Assembly (NCBI GenBank): GCA_964368605.1
Contig: CAYJBP010000129.1
Span: 1-5,678, forward strand
Direction of reading: 5' to 3'
Source of the DNA: CAYJBP01 sp964368605
GTDB taxonomy: Bacteria > Bacillota > Dehalobacteriia > UBA4068
Length of the DNA: 5,678 bases
Shown here: piece after piece, positions 1 through 5,664 of the stretch
Position numbering within the stretch: the first letter of the stretch is position 1
Layout of the letters: each line of letters starts with the position of its first letter
Notes under the pieces: generated by a model
What the model saw: the letters and a program-made list of their open reading frames with translations, nothing else
What the model was told of the DNA's origin: nothing
The model's database searches: none
Translations under genes and position numbers: made by a program

Positions 1-111
1 ATTGGTATTGATAATGTAAAATCAAGACTGCAAACTATGCTAAGTGCGAGTATTCAAATCACCAGTGAAAAGGGCAAGGGCACTACTGTGGTTGTGAGTA
101 TACCGAAGTAG
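1..111 (+). CDS. Sensor histidine kinase, C-terminal end (partial)
   Basis: The frame starting at base 1 is open for 36 codons to a TAG at 109-111, so the 5' part of the gene lies outside the window. The residues read IGIDNVKSRL, then a short linker, then ITSEKGKGTTVVVSIPK. This is the usual end of a GHKL-type ATPase domain: the G2-box glycine, the N-V-x-x-R-L helix, then the I-x-S-x-x-G-x-GT-x-V-x-I-x-IP strands that close the fold. In the family this domain binds ATP and phosphorylates a histidine in response to a signal. Sensor type (LytS/YesM-like or another) and partner regulator cannot be told from the tail. No response regulator follows within the window. Confidence 0.82.
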   Translation: MGIDNVKSRLQTMLSASIQITSEKGKGTTVVVSIPK

Positions 112-243
112 GGAGTGTATTTATTATTGTTTTATTTTGTTGCAGGGATTATGCGTTTACACTGTTTTGGGGATAGAACCATGCTAAGGCTTCAAAACAA
201 GAGCTTGAATTGGCAATTAAATTAGAAAGTTCCTCAAAAAATC
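112..243. other. Intergenic stretch without a supported gene
   Basis: Between the kinase stop and the terminator of the SLH gene no reading frame has both a ribosome binding site and recognisable protein content. Short open stretches exist (GTG at 115 to TAG at 225, and an unstarted frame from 177), but neither resembles a known family. There is no clear T-tailed hairpin directly after the kinase stop, so where that transcript ends is not visible. Confidence 0.5.
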
Positions 244-291
244 AAAAAAAAATTAAGGGGCTATCGCAATTGTTTTGCGATAGCCCCTTAA
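244..291 (-). terminator. Intrinsic terminator of the SLH/cytochrome b5-like gene
   Basis: A perfect 17-bp inverted repeat (253-269 with 275-291, 5-base loop) starts two bases after the TAA of the minus-strand gene. Read on the minus strand, the stem is followed at once by a run of nine T (A tract at 244-252). This is the classic shape of a factor-independent terminator. The plus-strand side is not followed by a T run, so it works mainly on the minus strand. The stem core AAGGGGCTaTCGCA recurs in the terminator at 5628-5664. Confidence 0.92.
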
Positions 292-293
292 AA

Positions 294-1922
294 TTATTCA
301 GCTAAAGTGCCTACCACAGGCAATTCTTTATAACGATCATCATTATGGCCTACGGTAGTAAATGCCTCGGTAATATCGGTACCGGCCATTTGTTGGCCAT
401 GCATGCCTTCCATCCATTGCGGAACGGCCGAAACATCATAAACTACTCCGTTTAAAGCAATATAGGCAGCCATTCCATCTTGGCCATTATACATTGCCAG
501 CTCTTCTAAGGTAAATACTTTGTCGGCTACATCCATATCATCGTCGCTCATACGGACGATTATGGCATCAATTTTGCCTTCGGCAAATAGGTCGGAACCG
601 CTTCTGGCATCAAATAAGCTAACAAAGGTGCCTAAAGGTAAATGTTCTTCGGTCATTTCCTCTACGGGGAAGCGGCCTGCTACTTTATTATATACCGAAT
701 ATGTACCATCGGCATGTGCCCAATACATATAAATTTGTTCATCAAACATAACCATTTCGCCATCGTCTATGGCTACACCGTCACTACTAATTTCCGTAAC
801 CAGGCCGGAGGCTGTGGCAACTACCGGCTCGGCCGCAGCTACTTGGCGATCGCCAATAGTATAGGCTAAATAAGTGCCGGCAACATCGGAATCGGGGTCT
901 GCCATATAGGTATCAATGGTTAAATCGGCTGCTAAAGGCATGGGGCCATACTCATGACCATCTTCTATACCCTTAACCATAGTAATGCCTTCGGAATCGA
1001 CAAACATTTCATTAATCATCGAAAAATGGGTATTGGTCGGCGGATCGGGAATATGTACATATTCGCCATAAAGCACCAAATCTTGCTCGATGGGGCTGGC
1101 AAAATCCCATTTATTGATCAATTCGGCTTCGGTATACCAGCCGCGGAAATCATACCATTTATCAATGTCGATACCATCAATTACTACGGTATTAGCAGGT
1201 GTTTCCGGCATGGCTACCGCTTCGCCTTTATTTACGGCTACCACTTCATTATACATGATTTCTTCGCCGGTAAAGCTATGGGTTACCGAGGCCATAAAGC
1301 TAACTTCCATTGCGCCATCGTCTTCCATAAGCATCATGGCACGATACAGGATAACCGCAAAATCTTTACGTTTAATATCCTGCTCAAGACCAAGCATATT
1401 ATCATAGCCCAGAACAATGCCATTTTCAACCAAAGCAGAAATGAGGAGCATATTGTCTTCGGCGAGCAAATCCTTATCGCTAAAAGCGTCCAAAGACGAA
1501 CTGTCGTCGGCGCTTAAATCAAGGGCTATTGCTAAAGCCCTAAAAGCATTCTCCCGGCTAACTTCTAGATTGGGATAGAGCATGTCCCCATCCATCATAA
1601 ATAGACCTTTGGCTACAGCCTTAGCCATATCCTCATAAAACCAATCATCAGAACTTACGTCCGAATAAGCAGATAAATCGGACATTTCCTCAAGATTGGC
1701 TACTCTAGCTAAAACAGCGGCAACTTGAGCATAAGTAATAGAATCATTAGGCATAATTTTGCCATCCATACCCAGTAAATACTCCTTCTCTACCGCATAC
1801 TGCAAGGCAGTTGTGGAATAATCATCCGGCATATCGCTAAATGTGGTTTGGGCAAAGGCAGATTGGGTAAACGCAAACAATAATACGGTAATAAGCAGTA
1901 AAACAGAGAACATTTTTTTCAT
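294..1922 (-). CDS. SLH-domain surface protein with InlB-like repeat and C-terminal cytochrome b5-like domain
   Basis: Residue numbers follow a 544-residue reading from ATG 1928. Residues 1-26 are a signal peptide (lysines, a hydrophobic core, AFA before the likely cleavage). Three S-layer homology domains follow (about 28-72, 86-130, 148-200); they normally bind secondary cell-wall polymer and hold the protein on the surface. The TRAE-type motifs are degenerate (TYAQ, SREN, KRKD). Residues 207-290 resemble an InlB/Flg_new repeat (FRGWYTEAEL, then NKWDF and LVLYGEY). Residues 300-465 are not recognised. Residues 471-543 match the cytochrome b5-like heme/steroid-binding family: FTLEELAMYNG, then AYIALNGVVYDVS, W505, H510 in GMHGQQMAGTD, H528 and LPVVG. 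H510 and H528 fit the two axial heme ligands. Start: AGGAGG at 1936-1931 lies 8 bases from the ATG at 1922 but only 2 from the ATG at 1928, so 1922 (542 residues) is preferred. Heme binding and any electron-transfer role are inferred. The protein is rich in Asp, Glu and Met. Confidence 0.88.
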   Translation of the reverse strand: MKKMFSVLLLITVLLFAFTQSAFAQTTFSDMPDDYSTTALQYAVEKEYLLGMDGKIMPNDSITYAQVAAVLARVANLEEMSDLSAYSDVSSDDWFYEDMAKAVAKGLFMMDGDMLYPNLEVSRENAFRALAIALDLSADDSSSLDAFSDKDLLAEDNMLLISALVENGIVLGYDNMLGLEQDIKRKDFAVILYRAMMLMEDDGAMEVSFMASVTHSFTGEEIMYNEVVAVNKGEAVAMPETPANTVVIDGIDIDKWYDFRGWYTEAELINKWDFASPIEQDLVLYGEYVHIPDPPTNTHFSMINEMFVDSEGITMVKGIEDGHEYGPMPLAADLTIDTYMADPDSDVAGTYLAYTIGDRQVAAAEPVVATASGLVTEISSDGVAIDDGEMVMFDEQIYMYWAHADGTYSVYNKVAGRFPVEEMTEEHLPLGTFVSLFDARSGSDLFAEGKIDAIIVRMSDDDMDVADKVFTLEELAMYNGQDGMAAYIALNGVVYDVSAVPQWMEGMHGQQMAGTDITEAFTTVGHNDDRYKELPVVGTLAE

Positions 1923-1998
1923 AGACATTACCTCCTAAATTTTTTAATAAAATGGATTATATTGTACAGCTTATATAATTCATTTTATTTGTAACAAT

Positions 1999-2027
1999 AT
2001 TATACTATAATTTTACAAAAAAATCAA
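1999..2027 (-). promoter_or_regulatory. Sigma-A-type promoter of the SLH/cytochrome b5-like gene
   Basis: On the minus strand TTGATT (2027-2022) and TATAAT (2004-1999) are separated by exactly 17 bases, close to the consensus for the housekeeping sigma factor. Transcription would start near 1992, leaving an AT-rich leader of about 70 bases before the start codon. The AGGAGG at 1936-1931 is the ribosome binding site. The surrounding DNA is so AT-rich that chance matches are possible. Confidence 0.6.
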
Positions 2028-2059
2028 TCTTTATTAACAATAATTATTATTTATTTAGG

Positions 2060-2089
2060 TTGCTAATAAAAACTATCACAAATTATAAT
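2060..2089 (+). promoter_or_regulatory. Candidate promoter of the chemoreceptor remnant
   Basis: A perfect TATAAT at 2084-2089 lies 18 bases after TTGCTA (2060-2065), a four-of-six match to the -35 consensus. Transcription from here would give a leader of roughly 70 bases before the ATG at 2165, with AGGAG at 2152-2156. It is back to back with the promoter at 1999-2027, so the AT-rich gap 1937-2164 is a divergent promoter region. The -35 match is weak. Confidence 0.4.
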
Positions 2090-2164
2090 AGATTTAAAAG
2101 TATTTTTTTTAAAAACAGAAAATTTTATTATATAAGAAATAAAATAAAATTAGGAGTCCTAAAC

Positions 2165-2614
2165 ATGAAATCAATCAAAATATAAATATTAGCTTCCATC
2201 CTGCCGGTGGTAATTGTGGTGATGGCTTTGGTTATCGGCCTATTCCTGTATGGAATGAACACAAGCACGGTTTCCGCATTGGAAGAATCGATGAAATCGA
2301 GTGCTACAATTGCGTCGCTGGCCGTTCAAAAGCAATTGGAGGCCTATAAGGATTTATCATTGCAGTTTTCTTATGACCGCATTTTAACCCAAACAATACC
2401 TCATCCAAATGCAGCTAATTATGATGAGGTAAAAAATGAAGTTCTTGATTATTGCGAGGAATTAAGGGCTGCACATGATTTTGGATTTTTGCAGGTGATG
2501 GACAAAGACGGTATTGAGCTAAGTACCGGTATGGACTTTGCTTATGAGCCATATTTTCATCATGTTCGCGATGAAGGTACACCCTATATTACCGATTATA
2601 TAACCAGCAAATAA
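2165..2614 (+). pseudogene. Methyl-accepting chemotaxis protein, 5' remnant with early stop and lost 3' part
   Basis: AGGAG at 2152-2156 sits 8 bases before an ATG at 2165, which reads MKSIKI and then TAA at 2183-2185. The same frame continues without a break from 2186 to the TAA at 2612-2614. After the stop comes a membrane segment (ILASILPVVIVVMALVIGLF), then a periplasmic-type helix and the start of a Cache-like sensory domain, including MDKDGIELSTG and PYFHHVRDEGTPYITDYITSK. A short basic start, one membrane helix and a Cache domain are typical of chemoreceptors. The intact protein would read about MKSIK-x-x-ILASILP, so one codon became a stop. The second half of the sensory domain, the second membrane helix, the HAMP domain and the signalling domain are all absent, and a terminator begins at the stop. 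GTG 2207 or ATG 2219 could start a shorter product, but neither has a ribosome binding site and both fall inside the membrane helix. A non-chemotaxis Cache sensor is an alternative parent. Confidence 0.78.
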
Positions 2615-2665
2615 CCGTATTAAATTGGAACCAATAAAATTGGCCAGATTTAATACGGTTTTTTT
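2613..2665 (+). terminator. Intrinsic terminator directly after the chemoreceptor remnant
   Basis: A perfect 13-bp stem (2613-2625 with 2648-2660) is followed by a T run ending at 2665. The loop holds a second small hairpin, CCAAT-AAA-ATTGG (2631-2643). The first arm overlaps the TAA stop at 2612-2614. The T run lies on the plus-strand side only; on the minus strand the stem is followed by TATTTGCTGG, so it is a poor terminator for the converging aldo/keto reductase gene. Confidence 0.9.
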
Positions 2666-2682
2666 AGTTTTTCGCCAATTTT

Positions 2683-3828
2683 TTATTTAAAAATGGCGCT
2701 TGCTTTTGTCATATTCTCGCGAACTTTTACGCCAAAAGGACAATTTGGCTCGCATTGGCCGCACATAATACAGTCGCTTGCATTTTTTTCTAAGCTAAAA
2801 TAATGCTGATGCACCGTATCGGGAACAGTTTCTTGCTGCAATGCCAAATCTAAATATTTAGTAACTGCGGCAATATCGATTTGCGATGGACATGGCTGGC
2901 AATGATTGCAATACATACATCTGCCCGTCATCACTATTTCTTTACCGCTATTAAAAATATGGGCATAATCTCGATCTTTTTTATCTAAGTTATAATAATT
3001 TATCGCAGTCATAATCTCCTGCGGATTATTGCAACCGATAATTACAACTTTAACACCATTTCTATCCAGGCAATATTGTATGCATTGCGGCACAGTCATT
3101 GCAACTGCAAAAGGCGATAATTTGGCATTAAGCAAGCTACCGGCACCCAAAGCCTTCATAACGGTTATTGCTACCCCTAGGCTTTCGCAGCTATTATATA
3201 AGTTTTGTCTTATTTCATCTATTGCCCAATTATGTTCGCCCATTCCTTTATATTCAAGCAAATTATCGATATCGGTATCGGCATGCTCCATATCATAAGC
3301 AGGGTTAATGCTAAACATTAATACATCGATAAGGCCTGTTGCAACGGCTTTTAAAGCAATTTTAGGATTATGAGAGCTAAGCCCAATATGCTTAATAATA
3401 CCGGCTGCTTTTAATTCCTTAGCATATTCGATAATTTCTGTTGCAAATACTGCCTGATAATCATCTTCGCTGTCAACATAATGAATCATACCGATATCGA
3501 TATAGTCGGTATTAAGCCTTTTTAGCAAATCATTAAATGAGGCCTTTGTTTTGGCGATATCACGAGTTCTGCCATATTGATCATCTTCATAAACAGTACA
3601 TAAATGCCCTTGAATTATAAATTGATCACGCTTATTTTGCAATGCTTTACCGATAATATCTCTTGTTTGGGCTTGCGGCATAAATATATCGATAAAATTG
3701 ATACCCACCTCCCGGGCTTTATCAATAATAGCCTGCGCTTGTGCTGCGGTTTTACCATTAAACCATTCACCACCAAGCCCAATTTCCGATACTTTTATGC
3801 CTGTTCGGCCAAGAATTCTATATTCCAT
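2683..3828 (-). CDS. Aldo/keto reductase-family protein with C-terminal double 4Fe-4S motif
   Basis: 381 residues from an ATG 5 bases after AGGAG. It begins MEYRILGRTGIKVSEIGLGG, the standard aldo/keto reductase start, and keeps the barrel landmarks GINFIDIF (43-50), IIGKAL (58-63), LNTDYIDIGMIH (105-116), AAGIIKHIGLSSH (141-153) and VKVVIIGCNNP (259-269). The C-terminal part has two cysteine clusters: C304, C307, C310, C313, and C353, C356, C359, C363 followed by Pro. This fits the ferredoxin-fused aldo/keto reductases grouped in COG1453, likely cytoplasmic redox proteins of anaerobes. Of the classical Asp-Tyr-Lys-His tetrad, D47 and H116 are present, but the Tyr position appears to be Q52 and the Lys position H75 (IIQGH). 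Ordinary NAD(P)H-dependent carbonyl reduction is therefore doubtful. The substrate is unknown. The gene stands alone and converges on the chemoreceptor remnant. Confidence 0.9.
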   Translation of the reverse strand: MEYRILGRTGIKVSEIGLGGEWFNGKTAAQAQAIIDKAREVGINFIDIFMPQAQTRDIIGKALQNKRDQFIIQGHLCTVYEDDQYGRTRDIAKTKASFNDLLKRLNTDYIDIGMIHYVDSEDDYQAVFATEIIEYAKELKAAGIIKHIGLSSHNPKIALKAVATGLIDVLMFSINPAYDMEHADTDIDNLLEYKGMGEHNWAIDEIRQNLYNSCESLGVAITVMKALGAGSLLNAKLSPFAVAMTVPQCIQYCLDRNGVKVVIIGCNNPQEIMTAINYYNLDKKDRDYAHIFNSGKEIVMTGRCMYCNHCQPCPSQIDIAAVTKYLDLALQQETVPDTVHQHYFSLEKNASDCIMCGQCEPNCPFGVKVRENMTKASAIFK

Positions 3829-3858
3829 AAATACTCCTATTTCTTTAAATTTAATTTA

Positions 3859-3887
3859 AATTTACTATAAAACTTTGGCTTAGTCAA
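3859..3887 (-). promoter_or_regulatory. Candidate promoter of the aldo/keto reductase gene
   Basis: On the minus strand TTGACT (3887-3882, five of six) is followed after 17 bases by TAAATT (3864-3859, four of six). Transcription would start near 3852, about 24 bases before the ATG at 3828, leaving just enough room for the AGGAG site. TATAGT lies nearby but at a spacing too short for this -35 box. Confidence 0.45.
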
Positions 3888-3895
3888 TAGGGTAC

Positions 3896-3938
3896 TTTAT
3901 TGGCGATTAGCGAAAAACAGGTAACTATTGCCAATAAA
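3896..3938. repeat. Inverted repeat upstream of the aldo/keto reductase promoter
   Basis: TTTATTGGC (3896-3904) is matched by its exact reverse complement GCCAATAAA (3930-3938) across a 25-base gap. It lies just upstream of the candidate -35 box at 3882-3887 and downstream of the terminator of the neighbouring membrane-protein gene. It could be a binding site for a dimeric regulator or a leftover hairpin. The long loop and low complexity limit confidence. Confidence 0.35.
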
Positions 3939-3950
3939 AAGTTAATTAAG

Positions 3951-4000
3951 CCAAAATGAAGAGGCTAACCAAATAAGAAAATCTATTTGGCTAGCCTCTT
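3951..4000 (-). terminator. Intrinsic terminator of the zinc-ribbon membrane protein gene
   Basis: A 17-bp stem (3959-3975 with 3984-4000, 8-base loop) starts nine bases after the TAA at 4012-4010. It has one non-Watson-Crick position. As minus-strand RNA that position is a G-U pair, but as plus-strand RNA it would be an A-C mismatch, so the minus strand is the likely template of selection. The tail on the minus strand (CATTTT) is a short T run. Confidence 0.8.
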
Positions 4001-4009
4001 TTATAGATA

Positions 4010-5308
4010 TTATCTACTAACAGGCAAATTATTAGCGCAATAAGGGCAATTATTGGCCTTACCATAGGTAGCAACCGATTGGCCACCACATTCATTGCAG
4101 CTAACCTCTACAAAGCGATCGAACATTTTATCATCGTCCATATAATGAACTTTAGGTGGCTTGCCTACTAAGGCTACGCCGGGCAAATAATTTTGCTTAA
4201 TCAATAGTTTTAGGTTAAAGAGAACTTTTTTCTCCGGTTCATTAAGGATTTTGGCGATATAAGCAATATCTGCGCCATTGGGATTTCTGGTATCTACTAA
4301 AACTGCCAAATAACGGGCCATAGCCGCACGCAAATATTTTTTATTGACGATTAAATAAATATAGCGCACTAATTTATAAGATAAAATCAGCATTGGTATG
4401 GGGATAATAATAATATAGGCCATTAATTGAAAGCCTTCTAGCCCGGTAATTGCACCAATTATTACATTAATGACCACCATAATTAAGCCGCCGATTATAT
4501 AAGTTACACCAATTACTTGCTTGGTGTCGGGATTAGGATTTCTTTTATAAAAAGCATTTATAAAATTGCGCCAAGCAAAATATATGCCACCATTAATGAT
4601 AATGGCAATAATAGTAGCCCACTCAAAAATACTTTGCCCGCCGCTAAAAGGAGCAATTAATGCGGATAATGTGCTAAAAAAGGGCACAATTAGCAAAGGC
4701 GTAATGCAGCCGAGTTTTAAGTTTTCTTTTAAGCTTTTGCTTTCGGCATCATTAAAGGCATCGGCTTGGTTTAAAATTACATTTTCGCTACTACCTTTGG
4801 CTTGATGGGCTTTACCACAATATGCACAATCATAAGCTGAGCCTTTTAAGGCTTTATTGGTAGCGCCGCAAGCATCACATTTAATAAAAGTAAAATTGAT
4901 ATTGCCGCCTTTATCAACATTGATTGAATCTAGATAAATAATGGTATTTTTACTATAATTAATAACAATACGGCTGGTATAGCCAAAATAAATCATTTCC
5001 TGAATAATTTCGGCCACTTTTTGCTCCGAGGTATTTAATGCCTGGGCAAAAATAGCAAGAGGTACCGGTTCTACGCTTTGCTCTTGTTCGAGAAGCAGCC
5101 TAATTTTACTGATTTTTTGACGATAAGCAAGGCGGATGCCTAAAAAAACCAATGGCAATGCCCCGAAAAAGGTAAAAACATAGCCAAGAATGGCATCTAC
5201 ACTAAAAACACCATCTTGGGGAATATTTATAATAAGTATCGGCAGCGAAAATAGCCAAACAAAGCCGGTTAAGGCCAAGCAAATAATAATAAGTATTATA
5301 TTTTTCAT
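4010..5308 (-). CDS. Membrane protein with two winged-helix-like/zinc-ribbon modules, function unknown
   Basis: 432 residues; GGAGG lies 5 bases before the ATG. I do not recognise a named family. Predicted membrane segments are near 3-28, 38-61, 199-220, 228-247, 264-288 and 295-321. After the second segment comes a winged-helix-like stretch (about 67-128) and then a zinc ribbon with C144, C147, C161 and C164. After the sixth come a similar stretch (about 325-392) and a second ribbon with C404, C407, C421 and C424. Both ribbons are C-x2-C-x13-C-x2-C. The helical stretches also align (FAQALNTSEQKVAEIIQEM with IAKILNEPEKKVLFNLKLL, offset about 263, close to the ribbon offset of 260), which points to an internal duplication. 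With six helices both soluble modules fall on the same side of the membrane, presumably the cytoplasm. It could be a membrane-tethered regulator or a scaffold, but partner and ligand are unknown. Its own promoter and terminator suggest a single-gene unit. Confidence 0.82.
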   Translation of the reverse strand: MKNIILIIICLALTGFVWLFSLPILIINIPQDGVFSVDAILGYVFTFFGALPLVFLGIRLAYRQKISKIRLLLEQEQSVEPVPLAIFAQALNTSEQKVAEIIQEMIYFGYTSRIVINYSKNTIIYLDSINVDKGGNINFTFIKCDACGATNKALKGSAYDCAYCGKAHQAKGSSENVILNQADAFNDAESKSLKENLKLGCITPLLIVPFFSTLSALIAPFSGGQSIFEWATIIAIIINGGIYFAWRNFINAFYKRNPNPDTKQVIGVTYIIGGLIMVVINVIIGAITGLEGFQLMAYIIIIPIPMLILSYKLVRYIYLIVNKKYLRAAMARYLAVLVDTRNPNGADIAYIAKILNEPEKKVLFNLKLLIKQNYLPGVALVGKPPKVHYMDDDKMFDRFVEVSCNECGGQSVATYGKANNCPYCANNLPVSR

Positions 5309-5329
5309 AAGACCCTCCTTTTTCTATTT

Positions 5330-5338
5330 ATTATAGCA
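5330..5338 (-). promoter_or_regulatory. Extended -10 promoter of the zinc-ribbon membrane protein gene
   Basis: The minus strand reads TGCTATAAT (5338-5330), a consensus -10 box with the TG extension that can replace a -35 box. No good -35 match is present at 17 bases (TTACTT). The start would be near 5323, giving a very short leader of about 15 bases that contains AAGGAGGG at 5320-5313. That tight spacing is the main doubt. Confidence 0.45.
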
Positions 5339-5481
5339 TGTAATAAATTAAAAAGTAAGTTGTATTTTTGTATAGGTTTTGAATCGGCCGCCAAAGCAAT
5401 CATAGTTAGCAGGCTCTAAATAGGGCAAGTACAGCTTTAAGCATAAAAAAGCAGGGGCGGCCACTTAAAAGATTAAGCTGC

Positions 5482-5510
5482 TATTATTATTTGCAAAGCA
5501 AATAATAATA
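5482..5510. repeat. Perfect 13-bp hairpin with 3-base loop
   Basis: TATTATTATTTGC (5482-5494) and GCAAATAATAATA (5498-5510) are exact reverse complements around AAA. Flanking CACTT (5462-5466) and AAGTG (5511-5515) can add an outer stem. No T run follows directly on either strand. On the minus strand six T follow after the GC-rich segment at 5451-5462, so a larger terminator-like fold is possible. Confidence 0.7.
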
Positions 5511-5593
5511 AAGTGCCCTACAGCTAAAGTATGGTTAAATTAAAGTTTAAGCTTAAGAATGGCTATTTCTAAATCTATGCCCGTAGCTATAAT

Positions 5594-5612
5594 TCAAAAT
5601 CATAGATTTTGA
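5594..5612. repeat. Perfect 8-bp hairpin with 3-base loop
   Basis: TCAAAATC (5594-5601) and GATTTTGA (5605-5612) are exact reverse complements around ATA. The segment overlaps the arm CATAGATTT (5601-5609), which can instead pair with AAATCTATG (5571-5579). The two pairings exclude each other, a pattern seen in switching RNA leaders but also easily produced by chance in AT-rich DNA. Confidence 0.5.
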
Positions 5613-5627
5613 TTACAGCTCAGAACC

Positions 5628-5664
5628 AAAAAAACAAGGGCTGCCGCAAATGCGACAGCCCCTT
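5628..5664 (-). terminator. Intrinsic terminator of a minus-strand gene beyond the right edge
   Basis: On the minus strand AGGGGCTGTCGCA (5663-5651) pairs with TGCGGCAGCCCTT (5648-5636), with two G-U pairs, followed by seven T (A tract at 5628-5634). A TAA lies just upstream on the minus strand at 5669-5667, preceded by only three visible codons (5678-5670). This mirrors the SLH gene, whose stop is also followed within a few bases by an AAGGGGCT stem. A minus-strand gene therefore probably ends here, but too little of it is inside the window to annotate. Confidence 0.85.

Larger units (their letters stand above)
5339..5627. other. Non-coding stretch rich in hairpins, no supported gene
   Basis: No reading frame here has a ribosome binding site and recognisable protein content. 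The stretch holds several inverted repeats. GGCCGCC (5386-5392) pairs with GGCGGCC (5456-5462), TAGGGCA (5421-5427) with TGCCCTA (5514-5520), and AAATCTATG (5571-5579) with CATAGATTT (5601-5609). There is also a 10-base palindrome, TTAAGCTTAA (5547-5556), and two stronger hairpins listed separately. The word TACAGCT occurs three times. It may be a structured RNA, a small non-autonomous element or a decayed gene; the sequence alone does not decide. Confidence 0.45.

Noticed and set aside
115..225. Plus-strand frame from GTG 115 with a hydrophobic start (YLLLFYFVAGIMRLHCFGD).
   Set aside because: The purine-rich GGGAG abuts the GTG with no spacing, the frame is short, and the resemblance of the CFGD part to regulator domains is too weak to use.
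177..281. Unstarted plus-strand frame reading KASKQELELAIKLESSS.
   Set aside because: No start codon or ribosome binding site, preceded by an in-frame stop, and it runs into the SLH-gene terminator. It may be a fragment of a lost gene but nothing identifies it.
954..1517. Open plus-strand frame of 187 codons opposite the SLH gene.
   Set aside because: It is antisense to a well-supported coding gene with clear domains, and its product resembles no family. It is a shadow of the real gene.
2207..2614. Treating the chemoreceptor fragment as an intact gene starting at GTG 2207.
   Set aside because: There is no ribosome binding site there, the start would cut the membrane helix, and the proper start signal is at 2165, in the same frame ahead of a stop codon.
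2648..2682. The hairpin at 2613-2660 as a two-way terminator also serving the reductase gene.
   Set aside because: On the minus strand the stem is not followed by a T run, so only plus-strand termination is well supported.
5305..5403. Minus-strand frame of 32 codons (MIALAADSKPIQKYNLLFNL and onward) whose TGA overlaps the ATG of the membrane protein gene.
   Set aside because: No ribosome binding site before its ATG, no recognisable content, and it spans the likely promoter and ribosome binding site of the downstream gene. Translational coupling is possible but unsupported.
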